NCBI GenBank assembly: GCA_963693365.1
Contig: CAVNZM010000001.1
Span: 21,142,001-21,206,000 of the forward strand
Reading direction: 5' to 3'
Source of the DNA: Amoebidium appalachense
Lineage: Eukaryota > Ichthyosporea
DNA length: 64,000 bases
The notes beneath the pieces were generated by a model. It made no database searches. It was not told the origin of the DNA and saw nothing but the letters and a program-made list of their open reading frames with translations. This document shows, piece by piece, positions 48,364 through 60,990 of the stretch; position 1 is the first letter of the stretch; every line of letters starts with the position of its first letter. The position numbers were made by a program, and so were the translations under genes.

Positions 48364-49367
48364 GTCTGACTTCGCAGTTGCACACATATGCATAGATGCA
48401 CAGCAAACAGCGCAAACACAGCAGCACCAAACTAACAGTGGGCACACTCTCGCTTGCTCTCACCGAGTGCAGCAAGGCCAGTCTAAAACGTCTGTTTGCA
48501 GCAAGGCCAAGCTAAAACGTCTGTTTGCCACGCGTACGTGAGGCTCAGTACGTCCCGATTTTTCTGGCACCGCGCGCTGCCCAGCGGCTCACGAGCAGCA
48601 AATGTTGGCGCGAAGTCCACGTGCAACACCAATCGGATGCATCCAAGCACACGGTATCACCCACGTGTATATGCACGTGAAGTGTGCACACGGACGCAAG
48701 CACAGCACATATGCACAGGCCTATAGGTTACACGTGCACGGGCAACGCACAGAGGCTTCGGCACGTGTGCGACACAGGAGCACACAGGCAGACACGTGCA
48801 GGCGGCAACTTGTGGCCATGGAATTGGTCAGACTACGGAAACAGCTCACAGAGCTGGGTGGTGTTATTCTTAGTTGATCATCTAACATCTACATAGTTCA
48901 TTACGCAGCTACTTTCTTTAACGAGCTATATGTGATACAGTGACTTGGACCTCACATTCTCATCTATCACGCACTGTACAGCACTTGCTCACACGTTTTT
49001 AGAGCCCCCCCCCCCCCCCCACACACACACACACGAGCCTATAGATTATCTCACCGTCAAAATATATCCTCCCTCCCTGCATCTAGAGTGTGCTTTTTTG
49101 TGTGCTATATATGTCCGTGAGGTTTTCGCACGTGTGTGCATGTGTGTGTGCGTGTGCGTGAATGTGTTGTGTATGTGTGTGTGTGTGTGTGTATCAGGCA
49201 TGTGTTGTTGACGCACGTCTATGCCCACCCGTGTGTGTGACATGCAGTACCCATGTATGATACGTGTGCGGTTTTGCCCCCAAAACTGCATCGGTCACAG
49301 CCACACCCCCGACCCTCACGAGGAGGCATGAGCCACCCACATGCACGTGCATGCACCCACGTGGGCC
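48364..49367. other. Intergenic region between BTB gene start and MPPED stop
   Basis: About 1 kb, mostly non-repetitive; should carry the minus-strand promoter of the BTB gene. Contains a short direct repeat of GCAAGGCCA/AAGCTAAAACGTCTGTTTGC at 48470-48530. No supported gene. Confidence 0.5.
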
Positions 49368-50142
49368 CTAGTATTCGTGCTGTGGGGGGGCACCAATCAG
49401 GCGGGGTGTGTCCATTGTGGCCTGGTCCAGGATGGGCAGGTCGAAGACCACGGCAGGGTTTGTAGGCCGATAGCGGTGCGTGCACGTGCTGGCATTGGCA
49501 TACTTGGTGGTCCCATCCGTGTACAGCCCGTAACCTGCGGGGCTAGAGAATCAGGCAGGTGCGTATCTGTGGACCAATCAAATTAAATGTTCCAGAGGCA
49601 TCGACAAACCAAATCAGTGTTCCTATATGCGTGACCCAACAAAATTACTGTTCCCATATGTGTGAACCAACCAAATCAGTGTTTGATAATAATGAACCAA
49701 CCAAGCCAGTGTTCCATAAAAGGGAACCAACCAAATCATTGCTCCATAAAAATGAACCAACCAAATCAGTGTTCCATAAAAGGGAACCAACCAAATCAGT
49801 GCTCCATAAAAAGGAACCAACCAAATCAGTGTTCCATAAAAGGGAACCAACCAAATCAGTGCTCCATAAAAATGAACCAACCAAATCAGTGTTACCTGCT
49901 ACCTGGTGTGCAACAGGCCAGAGTCTCCACACAGCCCCTTTCCCCTCAACCTCCCCAAAGTGGACTCTCTTCCAACACCCAAAATGACATTTGTACACAC
50001 ACACGCGCGCGACACAGCCCTCCCCCCTCACACACACACCCCTGCTACTGCCACACACCAACAAGTCCACACTACTGCACACTCTTCTTTAAGCCTTCAA
50101 GCACCCACCTTCATGGATGTGGCCTGCCGATCGCAGATGTTG

Positions 50143-50212
<70 letters not shown>

Positions 50213-50240
50213 TGTGCATATGTGTTTGTGCGTCTTTCTC

Positions 50241-50334
<94 letters not shown>

Positions 50335-50491
50335 GGAGGGAGGGGGAGGGGGGCTGGTCAATAATTAATCAACCGACGGTCAAATCCAAATATGAAATGT
50401 TGGTGCCACTTCCACGCCAACTTGCCCCCCACTTCTCACCTCCCCCCCCCCCCCCCTCTCCCCCCCCCCACCCTCTCCCCCTCCGCTCCTC

Positions 50492-50564
<73 letters not shown>

Positions 50565-50930
50565 CCCCCCCCCATCAACACGCACAACCCCCCCTCCCCC
50601 GCTCCCCCCCACACACTCGCCACCGTTTCTTCTGCGGACAAAACGAATGTGTAGGCGGGTATGAGGTGTACACGAGTGCGCACCAGATGATTCATGGGTG
50701 CTGTGTGTGTGCGCACATACCGAGCATGTGATGAATGGGTCTGGCGATATGTTCATACAGCATATGTGGCGCATGGGTGTGGCATGGTGCACAGGCATAC
50801 CGAATATGTGGTACATGGGCTTGACCCTCTGCGTGACTGTCCTCAGCAGATCCACACAGCCGCTGCGTGCCCCCGTGTATAGCAAATCCCCCATCCCCAC
50901 AGGTGGCCCTGCCCTGCCCGTCAGACACGT

Positions 50931-51011
<81 letters not shown>

Positions 51012-51840
51012 TCTGTGAACACTGTGTATGCAGGCCTTGCTAGGGTGTTCGCATGCACGTTCAGGGGAAGAAGAATGGGCACGAGGCGTATGCATCATGT
51101 GTGGGTGGTGCACCGTGTGACCAGTGAGTGGGGTGGGTGGGTGAGTGGGTGAGTGAGCGAGTGTGTGTGTGGATGGGTGAGGGAACGTGTAGGTGACTGC
51201 ATGCAAGTGGCTGAGTGGGTATATTTGGGCATGTCAGTGTGTTATGTGTGGGAATTAACATCAGGGGGCCATAAGTCCAGTGCTCGGGCTTGCTTTAGGG
51301 ATTCTCGAAAAGCGAGGGGGGAGGGGGGGGCATCCACACACAGTATGTTTCAAACCCAACTCCGCTACAGTTTTATTGAAGAAGGGTCTTGATCACAAAC
51401 TGACACGGTTAGTTGCGTGTGGGCATGCAGCAGGGGGGGATATAATGTGATAATGCAGCAGGGGGGGATATAATGTGAAAAGGCAGCAGGGGGGGATATA
51501 ATGTGAAAGTGCAGCAGGGGGGGATATAATGTGAAAATGCAGCAGGGGGGGATATAATGTGATAAGCAGGGGGGGATATCATGTGATAAGGCAGCAGGGG
51601 GGGATATAATGTGAAACTGCGGCAGGGGGGAATACACACCGTGGCTGATGAGGATGTCCGTGTCCGTAGGTATGAGCTCCCACTGCACAACAAAACAACA
51701 TATGGTCAGTAGATGCACCCCCCCTCCCCTTCCCCCCATTCCCCCAGAAAACACCCAATCAGCCTTCTCTGGTGAGCCCCCCCCCCCCCCCCCTCCCCCC
51801 ACAACCCGCGCCCCCCAAACACACACACAAACACACAAAC

Positions 51841-51916
<76 letters not shown>

Positions 51917-52300
51917 CCAACCTTTGACCCTCCCCTCCCCTCCCATCTTCCACATCTTTTCTTTCTTTCCACACCCATGGCACACGTGCCATGCCCCATC
52001 AACACCCAGCAACCAAACACAAGTGCCTCCTTTGCTGCACAACAGAGAAAGAGGGGGAGGGGTTGGTGGTGGGTGGGTGGGTGGGTGGGGGGAGGGCGGA
52101 GGGGGGGGGAGGGGGGGGGGGGGGAAGGAAGGGGTGTGTTACAAGCAGAACATGGTACAAAGTACAACTACACGACGAGAAACACTGTGCGGGACACATG
52201 CAAAAGTAAACAATTAAGTCAACGTCAGCAACAGATTTAGCATGCAACACAAGCAGAATCCATCGTCAAGGGGGCCCAAGCAGGGGGGAGGGGGGGGGGG

Positions 52301-52331
<31 letters not shown>

Positions 52332-52428
52332 TTGAGGGGGGGGGGGGGGGGGGGAAAGAAGGAGGGAAGGAGGAGAGAGGGGTGCGAGGAAAAGGGGGAG
52401 AGAGAAAGAGAGAAATAGTGTGTGTGTG

Positions 52429-52509
<81 letters not shown>

Positions 52510-52936
52510 GGCACGTGATAGGTTGGAAAAGATAGGCCTGGTGATTTTGATGTTGCATGGTGGAGGTGAAATAGTAAAGACGGAAAGCAGGGGAGAACAG
52601 ACAGCTCACACAGAATCAAGCAAGCCCCTGCAAAGACTACCGAGAATATTGACCAGAGCCTGTATCAGGAAATCCTCAGGCAACAGGAGGAGAGGGAGGA
52701 TGGAGGGTAAAGGGGAAGGGGGGAAGGCGGGGGTGGGGTAGACTGCGTTACAGAATATCAAGAACACATGCACAACGGAAAAATTTAACAATGTGTGTGT
52801 GGAAGGGTGCGCCGGGGGGGGGGGGGGGGGGGGGGGGGGATCACCTTTTCTCGTAATCGCTTGCCCCTCGGCAGGTTGAATGCCCACTTGCCAAAGGCAG
52901 GCTGGGGGGTGGTGTGTCAGGTGGTCACAAGCGTAC

Positions 52937-53023
<87 letters not shown>

Positions 53024-54140
53024 GGGGTGTGTGTGGGTGTGGGTGTGTGTGTGTGTGTGTGTGTGTGGGTGTGTGTGTGTGTGTGTTGAGCATAGTGGCA
53101 ATCCGGACTCGGCAATCTAATTGGTGGAATGTTTTTAACACTAATGCCGGCATTGATTTAGTTTTTATTCCTATTTGCAGATCAGCAATTTGAATCGGCA
53201 CTATGCATTTTCATTGGTGGGACAGTTTGGGACTTTGTTTTGATTGGTGGGACACTCAACGACAAGATTGGTGGCACCCATGGTCGAAAGCCGGGATTGA
53301 GAAAAAAACTAACCATATATGGCTCTATACCTTCCAAAAAGGATGGTTTTATGGTTCTGAATTCTCAGTGATTGGGTGCAGCCTTCCATGCTGTGTGTGT
53401 GTGTGTGTTTGTGCGTGCACGTAACGCGTGTGTGAGTGAGTGAGTGAGTGAGTAAGTGAGAGAGAGAGTGTGTGTGTCTGTGTGTCTGTGGGTGTGACTG
53501 ATTGAGTGGGTAAGTGAGTGTGCGAGTGAGTGTGTGTGTGTGTGTGTGTGTGTGAGTGTGAGTGTATGTAGTGAGTCTGTGCGCGCGTGTGTATGTGTAT
53601 GTGTGCGTGAGTGAATGAGTGAATGAGTGAGTGAATGAGCGATTGAGTGGGTGATTGAGAGTGTCTGTGCATGTGCACCTAGGCATTGCTGCCAGTGTAT
53701 GTGCACATGATGGAGTGAAGCAGCATCACCTGCCCCTGTGCCCCCCCTCCCCCCTCCCCCCCCCCCCCTCCCCACAAACACACCCCCCCTCACACCCCAC
53801 GAAACCGCCCCCCCCCCCCCCCTCCCCGGCCCACACCACCTACCTGCCAGGGTGTGCCCCAGAACGTGTACCCGCCTATGACCACCCCACTGTCCTCCAG
53901 ATATGTGCAGTGGGTGAGCAGCTTGCGCACCTTGCTGTAGTCCTGCATGCGCTGGGGGGGGGGGGGGGGGGGGGGGAGTGAGGGCCAGCACCCCAAAACA
54001 CTGCCTCTCAACCCCCCCCCCCCCCCCCCACAACCCTCTCTTTTCCTTTCCCTCGCTTAGTCACTAGAGGTGGCACAGGCTGAGTAAACTCAAAAGTCAT
54101 AATAGCAAACCACATACCAACCCTCCCCCCTCCAGGGCAA

Positions 54141-54171
<31 letters not shown>

Positions 54172-54282
54172 TCCCACCTGCATGCGCTGGCTGGGGGTTT
54201 CACATAACCCGCCCCCCCCCCCCCCCCCCCCCCCACCCTCCCCCTTCCCCCCATTTGGTTGGTTGGCTTGTTCATTCGTTGG

Positions 54283-54361
<79 letters not shown>

Positions 54362-54963
54362 GGGGGGGGGGGGGGGGGGGGGGGGGGATGTTGATGCCAA
54401 TCGACTTATTCTTATGGCCAAAGGGCAGGGTTAGTGCCTGCCCGGAATAACCTCCCCCCCCCCCCCGTCACAACCCCTCATGTCGAGATCAAACCATGAG
54501 AGCAGCTTGAAGTTTTTTTTTGTGAATTTGCTTCAATCATGTTCCCGGGGGGGGGGGGGGGGAGGGGGGGGGGGGGGGGGAGGTTAGCTATCAAGGGGTT
54601 TGCCCCTCGAATACTTATAGGTGCAGTTTAGAATGCGGTCAGAATGCACACACATCTGTATGCATAAGTAGGTCCCGTGGAAGGGGCGGCTAAGGAACCA
54701 ACAGGATTCCACGCCTCCACTAGATCAATGCGTGGACCGGGGGAGAAGGGGGGGAGGGGGAGGGGAAGGGGGAGGGGGGTGGGGGGGAGGGGGGAGGAGG
54801 AGCAAGGTACCTTGTGATATCTGTCCCAATTGACGATATAAAATGACGGCTCAAACGTTATGTCGTGGTTGCCTGCTATCACCAGTTTGTGTTTCTGCAT
54901 TGGACAGGTTGTGTTCAGGATACACCACACAGCATATGCTGCAACAACAAATACATAGTTGGA

Positions 54964-54998
<35 letters not shown>

Positions 54999-55810
54999 TG
55001 AATGCGTCAAAAAGTACGAAGTACACAAGAACAAACGGATAACACGATGCAGAATGCAAGCCATACATAAAGAGTATGCATAATAAGCAGAGCCCATCCT
55101 CAGGGGGGGCCCACGTCATCCACAGTACCCGAGTTTCGACCTATTCCCCTCGTTAACGAAACCCAACTCAGATACTGTTTCACTTGAACATGAGTAGGTC
55201 ACCCGTCTTGATGAGAGACGAGCAGGGTTGCTTATGCAGGCAAGGGCAGTGGGAAAGGCCGGGGGTTAAAGTTGCAGCAGTAAGCAGAAGCAAGAAAAAT
55301 ATAGATAGGAACTCAGGAGACGGGGCTTCTAGGAAGCTCCCCCGTCGATACCTAAGTCGATACTTCCCTGGCTAACATACTACACCAGCTGAAAAGAATT
55401 AAGTCCCGAAGGCCACAGAATTCGTAATCAGAGGGGAAAATATGAGATTTGACCCACGCCGCAGGGTAGTAACACGCTTACTAGGGCGGAACTTTATCGT
55501 CTTCGAACGGAAAGCTATGCCCCCGGATGTCAGCCGGAAATATGGTATCACCCATTGCTTTGGGCTTGAAAAAAGCCAAACCGATAGTCCGAGTTATGTT
55601 ACGCCGGCGGGTAACATGCCGCATGGGTTCCAAGGGAGCTGTCGCCAACAGAGCGGTGTGTGCATGCGTGCGCGTAACGCAATGTGTGAAGTGTGTCTAT
55701 AGCTATGAAAGGGGGTATGCAGAAGTGGACAGATGAAGTGTGTGGAGAGAAAAACAGTAAGAAGGGTGATGGTGTTGGTGATAGTGGTTGCCCAACGTTT
55801 TTTTTTTTTT

Positions 55811-55850
<40 letters not shown>

Positions 55851-56512
55851 GGGTGATATCTTTGTCTCCCCACACTCGTGTCTCTTTTCAACATGAGGAT
55901 GCAGGGTGGGGTGGTGGTGGTCACTGAGCTGTGAAGTCCATAAAATACCGAAATGCCTACGCAATTATTAACTTGCTTGAATCAGGTCGGAACAATTCCA
56001 GTTGTTTTCTGAGTTGCCCCTCCGTGAGTGGGTAGGTGGGTGGTGGTAGTGGTGGTGGTAGGGCAGGGAAGGAGGGGGGGGGGGGGGGGTTGGAGAGGGG
56101 GGTAGGGGGGGGGAGGGGGGGGGGTTTGAATGCGTCAAAAAGTACGAAGTACACAAGAACAAACGGATAACACGATGCAGAATGCAAGCCATACATAAAG
56201 AGTATGCATAATAAGCAGAGCCCATCCTCAGGGGGGGCCCACGTCATCCACAGTACCCGAGTTTCGACCTATTCACCTCGTTAACGAAACCCAACTCAGA
56301 TACTGTTTCACTTGAACATGGGGGGGGGGAAACAAAAATGATTGGAGTCACAGCATCACTGCAGGGAGGTATGCCCCCATCATGACAGGAGACCATCAAA
56401 CACAAAACTGGGTGGCAGCAGTGGGAGGGTGAGGAGCAGATGGGGGGGATGGGGAGGAAGGGGGGGGGGGGGGGGGGGGGGGGGGGGAAGTGCGGAGAGA
56501 GGAGGTGTGTGT

Positions 56513-56558
<46 letters not shown>

Positions 56559-57201
56559 GGGGGCTGAAGCAAAAGGGCGAAGAGGGTGAAAAAGAAGGGG
56601 GGGCCCAGGGAGGAGAAGGAGGGAATGGGGCAGGAACGGGAACGAGAAGACGTGTGGGTGGGAGGTTGGGGGGCGGGATGGGGGGGAAGGGAAGGGGTGA
56701 GGGGGCATATGAGAGGGTAAGGAAGTGCCTGGGCCTTTGACACGTGCAACAATTATAGAAGGGAGTGCTGCGGTTGAGGAACAGCACAGTGGGTAAGCCG
56801 GCACTGCAGCAGCAACAGATAAGGAGAGCTCAAAGCAGTTGCCGGCATGCATAGATTGGTAGCGGGCAGGGGAACAAGCAACCAGGGGGGAGGGAGGGAG
56901 GCTGAAGGGGGTGTCATACGTGTGTCTGTTGCTGCAGCCAGCTGTCGAACTTGGCCACGTCTGTGGGCATACCTGTGTTTGTGAAGTCCCCCGCGTGGAT
57001 AAGCACGTCCCCGTGCGGCACCACCAGGTTGTCGCCAAAGCCGTGCGTGTCCGACACACACACCACCCGCAGGGTCCCTGCCTGCTGCGGCCCGGGGGGT
57101 TCCACCTGCAGCTCCCTGACCTCGACCCTGCGCGCATGGTGGCTGTCCCAGGCCTCGTCAGGCTGCAGGGACAGCTCGTCCAGGTACGTGTCCAGCTGCA
57201 T
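49368..57201 (-). CDS. MPPED1/2-type metallophosphoesterase
   Basis: Eight exons: 57201-56920, 54894-54811, 53951-53844, 52901-52845, 51682-51640, 50908-50801, 50123-50109, 49534-49368. All phases fit; 287 aa, close to vertebrate MPPED proteins (about 290-330). Calcineurin-like metal motifs appear in order: VSDTHG (D/H, site 1), [11 protein letters not shown] (bridging Asp), AGNHD (Asn/His), ILISHG (His) and GHIHE (His pair). The family fingerprint continues with [23 protein letters not shown] and the end [14 protein letters not shown]...[14 protein letters not shown] enzymes hydrolyse phosphodiesters such as cyclic nucleotides with Mn2+-type metals, mostly in the cytosol. The metal site appears complete, so an active enzyme is expected; the physiological substrate is unknown. 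Exon 7 is only 15 nt and encodes the GHIHE motif. The start follows a (CTGC)n run in the 5' leader (57205-57236). Confidence 0.9.
49565..49895. repeat. 30-bp minisatellite, about 11 copies
   Basis: Unit contains GGAACCAACCAAATCAGTGT and CCATAAAA, with alternating AATGAACC and AGGGAACC variants; 5' copies are more diverged. Lies in the last MPPED intron, 30 bases upstream (coding strand) of the exon 8 acceptor. Confidence 0.95.
50142..50330. repeat. (TG)n-(TC)n-(TG)n composite
   Basis: TG run, CT run (50236-50279), TG run in sequence; on the coding strand it ends as (CA)n about 20 bases before the 15-nt exon 7. Confidence 0.96.
50494..50574. repeat. (CA)n microsatellite
   Basis: CA run followed by a short C-run, in the intron between MPPED exons 6 and 7. 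Confidence 0.96.
50930..51008. repeat. (CA)n microsatellite near the exon 6 acceptor
   Basis: About 78 bp, starting 22 bases from the acceptor at 50909. Confidence 0.96.
51425..51632. repeat. 28-30-bp minisatellite, 7 copies
   Basis: Unit GCAGCAGGGGGGGATATAAT followed by GTGAAAAT-type tails; ends eight bases inside the donor of MPPED exon 5 (51639). Confidence 0.95.
51849..51913. repeat. (CA)n microsatellite
   Basis: CA run in the intron between MPPED exons 4 and 5; the same intron has (GA)n at 52302-52330, a G-run at 52337-52354 and (TG)n at 52433-52507. Confidence 0.96.
52939..53087. repeat. (TG)n tract
   Basis: About 150 bp with GGGG interruptions, 38 bases upstream (coding strand) of the exon 4 acceptor, where it reads (CA)n. 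Confidence 0.96.
54284..54387. repeat. (TG)n followed by G-run
   Basis: TG run 54284-54361 then about 26 G, in the intron between MPPED exons 2 and 3; neighbouring C-runs at 54142-54170 and 54212-54234. Confidence 0.96.
54997..55192. repeat. 196-bp direct repeat, copy 1
   Basis: Starts TTTGAATGCGTCAAAAAGTA directly after a G-run and ends CACTTGAACATG. Copy 2 is at 56125-56320 and appears to differ by one base (C versus A in CTATTC[C/A]CCTCG). Both lie in MPPED intron 1. Confidence 0.93.
55801..55849. repeat. T-run followed by G-run
   Basis: About 20 T then about 29 G in MPPED intron 1, same arrangement as at 27689 and 14890. Confidence 0.95.
56125..56320. repeat. 196-bp direct repeat, copy 2
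   Basis: Same start and end as copy 1, offset 1,128 bp; flanked by G-runs on both sides (56101-56124 and 56320-56328). The 932 bp between the copies includes about 600 bp of non-repetitive DNA with no recognisable coding content. Confidence 0.93.
56461..56568. repeat. G-runs flanking a short (TG)n
   Basis: About 27 G, GAAGTGCGGAGAGAGGAGG, short TG run, then about 30 G, in MPPED intron 1. Confidence 0.95.
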
Positions 57202-57205
57202 GGTG

Positions 57206-57236
<31 letters not shown>

Positions 57237-57586
57237 AGCACGTGGGGGGGAGTGCGTGCGTTTGTTCGATTCCGACTTAGCGGGTTGCAAAATGAACTAT
57301 GCTGCCGAGCGCTCCAACTGTATTACTGCCGATTGTGTCGTGGCCAAAATGCCCACAGTTGGGTAGGTATAGGTGTAAGTGAAGGTGAGCGTGAGAGTGG
57401 GTGACCATGTGTGTGTATGAGCATGCATGAGCGAGAGCACGCGCGTGTGTGCCTGTGTGTGCGTGCGTGCGTGCGCGTGTGTGCGTGTGTGCGTGTGTGT
57501 GTGTCAGTAGGTGGGTCGGTATGAGTGTGCGCGCTCTCGTCTGCGCGTGTCTGTCTCTCTCTCTGTGTGTGTGTTTTGTGTGTGTA

Positions 57587-57642
<56 letters not shown>

Positions 57643-58438
57643 CGTTGTGTGTGTGCAGGATGCTTGTGTGTGCCAACTAGTCTGCGCTTGCAGTGTGCCT
57701 GTTTCGCTGAGCGAGAATGGTCAAGATCTTGTGGGTGCATCTGTATGAGCCAGACCAGGCTATAGGCTGTGTCTAGTGTCTGCACTATTTTCCTAGTCTC
57801 CGTGTGTGCCACCGTGCCACGGCAAGAAAGGGCTCATATAGTGTGTCATGAGTTGACGCAGGGGCCGTGGTCATTGAAAGCCGCTGTGTGTGTGACCACC
57901 GACAACCAACACAGCTGAGGCCTAGGGAGGCCGCAACGTTATTTACAATGGCCGGTTGCCACACAGTAGGCGTGTATACCTATCCGGTAACCGATGGTAG
58001 ATTCAACACATTGCCACGGCTATCCAAGTGCAAGGCAAAGATTTAATACTTTCTTCATGTACGCTCTATGGCACAATCCTTCTTTTGTACTGTGCAAATC
58101 GGAAAACAAAAATAAAGAAACGGGGGCGTTTTGAATATTACAACTAAATAGCGTATGCAATATGTGAGACGGAGCATGATGCTCTAGGCATGTCAACATG
58201 GTTTCTGGACAGGTAGTGTAAAGATAACCTGGAATTTGAGATTACGCAACTGTGGCTCAGCGTTTTTGGTCATCAATTGAATGTTGACGGTCCCGGGCTC
58301 GGAGGCCCTCCCCCCAAACCTCCCCCTAAAGTCTGCCCCTCCAGGCTGAAGACCAGGACGGTGAAATAGCTCTGGTAACTTTTAGGAATTCTCACACCTT
58401 ACTGCCTTAGAACAATTTTTGGTGGTGGGTGGGTGGGC

Positions 58439-58509
<71 letters not shown>

Positions 58510-59681
58510 GTGTGTGATGTGTACATGTGTGTGCGTTGGAGGGCGAGAGGGAGAGGGGAGGTCCGGAGGTGGGAGGTGAGGATCATTCCGGACGAATTCG
58601 TCACTGTGGCTGCCCTGGCTGCACATCACGAGTACTTGTCCTGTTGTAGGCGTCAAAAGGCGGAACTTCGCCATCCCAGGTCTCGAGTTTACATAACTGT
58701 GTCCGATTGGCAGGCTACATCACAACCTCGGACCCAGTTCTCCCTCCTGCCCCTGGGTATCACGGGGCCATCAATGGGCGTGGCCTACTTGTTGCACACT
58801 CGTTCTAATACATGCCCCACAACTGGCAAAGATCTCTTCTCGCCACGACTCAACCCCCTTACCCCTTTTCCCAACGGGCCAGTGCCCAAGCATGCGCATG
58901 TTTATGTCGGCTACTCCAGAGAACTAAAGAAGTTACCCACACCCACCTGTACACAAACACGCTGCACGCGCATACACGGGCCGCTTTTGTGTGGCTTGCA
59001 CCAACCAGTATGATACATGTATACCGTAGTACTTTAGTGTGTTCAGTTGACACCAGGGCGTAGGACAGCAAGCCTTATATACAGCCTGAGGTAGTTGCCG
59101 ACGGGCACTGGGGCTCGTGCACCACACAGTTTAAGTACTAGTGCTACCTGGCTGTGTCTCTGTAGGGCCTTTGTGTGTGTGTGTGAACTCTAGCAACGGA
59201 GTATATGTGCTTGGATGTCCGGCATGTTTGCGAGTGTCCGTGCTTTCGGTGTCTGAACCGTTGACCCGATGTGCGGAAGGGTTCGGACAGGCGGACGCCT
59301 TTCAGTTGCAGATTGACAAGTAAAGTAGTTTGGGCAGGCCATCAACATATATTGCCGTTATGACCACCGGTACATAGAAGCCAGCAGAAGGTGTGCGCGT
59401 CGGGCTGCTGCTGACTCTGCTGCTTGTGTGTGCGTGCAGGTGTGCACGTGCGTGTCTGCAGGAGATACATAGCACTAACCACACCTCCCAGCAGTCAGTG
59501 TGCCTGTCTCGGCGTGCCTCGCGTGAGCGGGGGCGGAGACTGAGCCTTGTTGTGGCCACGGGCCAGCACCAGATTAGCGCCAGAGGTTCTATTGGGAGTT
59601 TATAATATTAAATTTCCCTAAACCCCTATTTTTTTGTAGCTGCTTTACTACAGGCAAAACTTTTTTTCGAAAAAAGCTATC
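57202..59681. other. Intergenic region upstream of MPPED
   Basis: Includes the MPPED promoter side (minus strand), (CTGC)n at 57205-57236, TG-rich DNA with (TG)n at 57588-57632 and 58440-58503, and mostly unique AT-balanced DNA elsewhere. An ATG-start minus frame at 58674 is too short to call. No supported gene. Confidence 0.5.
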
Positions 59682-60990
59682 ATTGTTCTTTGTTCCTTAA
59701 CCGAAGATGTCATGCACCAGATGCTTCGTCAGGTGGCTTCGTCAGGTGGATCAATGGTGTACCGAGAATCTCATGACAGTCGGAATTGTAAAGTGTGCTA
59801 CTTTTCGGAAAAACGCTTCCTTTCGATTGGCCGGTCTTCCTATTCTGTTCAGAGCACCTATGACTATTTGGGTATTCCTTTTACTGCACGGGGTATTGAT
59901 TTCCGCAAGCTCCTCACGGCACGGATCGCTCGTGTGAAGGGTAAGCTTCACATCGTGTCAAATATGTTTCAACGGGAGTCTGTGATCCATCCTGCGAACC
60001 TTCTTCTCTACTATAAAACTTTCTTACGGCCGACTTTCGAATATGGACTTCCGCTATTGGCCTGCGCCCCACCTCGGGAGGCGGCCGTGGCACTGAAAGA
60101 GTTCGACGATTTTCAGGGTACTGCGCTGCGCACTTTGTTTCGTACTCGGTTTGTGCCTCCTTTAATCAGTATGTTTGGATTGTCGTCTGCTGTTTGTCGT
60201 GTGGAGGAATTGTCTCTTCGTTTTTGTTTTCATTTAGTTAGGATACCTGATGGTCACCCTCTTTATGCTTTCTTTCCTCCCCCTCCCTCCATCCCTCCTC
60301 TTCCCCCCCGATTCACCAACGCTACTTCTGAATGTCCTCAGCCTACTCTCTCTCGCTATTTCACTCCCTCTTTCTTTTCTCTTCCTGTTTTTTCTGCCTT
60401 TTCGCGTTATTACCATACGCAGTATAAGTTTCTTTCTCGTTCTGATAGAGAAATCAAAGGTAAAATTCAGTCGGCATGTGTTATGTTCCTTAGGCAACAC
60501 CGTACTGATCATTATCGCTTTTTGGGAGCTTTGGGAGGATATATTTCTCCTGCTGTACGTATGGATATAGGATATATTTCTCCTGCTGTACGTATGGATA
60601 CCACCCTAGTAGATAAGTCTGTATGGTGCTCTGATGTTGATACTGCTTGGGAAGTTGTGCAGTGGCGTTGTAATTTTTGTTTCCTCGCCGCTGGTGCCAC
60701 TTTTGTGCTGAACTTTTTAATCGCAAGCATGTTGATAGGTGTGAGTTTTTATGTCGCGTTTTACCCTTTCCCTACGGGTGTCTGCTACAATGGCTGGCAA
60801 TGTGACCACTTTAGACTTTTTGTTGAATTCTGTTGGTCGTCACATTGAGTATTTATATGATTTTCACACAGTGTTCAGGTATCTCAGTATGCACTTGTTA
60901 CTGGATAACACGTGAAGTTTTTATTGTCTTCTCAGTATGCCGTGCATACTTGCATATCTTTCCGTCGAATAAATCCAGTCAAAAGAAAAA
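59682..60990 (+). mobile_element. 5'-truncated LINE-like retrotransposon, second copy
   Basis: Homology to the 21.7-23.7 kb element starts abruptly at ATTGTTCTTTGTTCCTTAAC (just after the catalytic FADD codons) and runs to the same 3' UTR end, TTCGTCGAATAAATCCAGTC-type sequence plus an AAAAGAAAAAA tail at about 60980-60990. It has two private tandem duplications: CGTCAGGTGG around 59728-59750, and a 33-bp in-frame one at 60538-60603. Confidence 0.87.
59712..60848 (+). pseudogene. C-terminal fragment of LINE reverse transcriptase
   Basis: An open frame of 378 codons covers the RT thumb and C-terminal region (FRLAGLP-like motif disrupted at the start, YDYLGIPFTARGIDFRKLLT, LLLYYKTFLRPTFEYGLPLL). 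It lacks the endonuclease, RT fingers and catalytic aspartates. An in-frame 11-residue duplication (GYISPAVRMDI) is present. A 1-base loss near 60685 relative to the first copy destroys the Cys/His cluster. Inactive. Confidence 0.85.

Noticed and set aside
57255-57290. GTTCGATTCC resembling a tRNA T-arm
   Set aside because: No matching D-arm, anticodon stem or acceptor stem around it.
58429-59013. 194-aa plus frame
   Set aside because: Begins in a TG repeat and shows no known motif; downstream part not convincing as coding.
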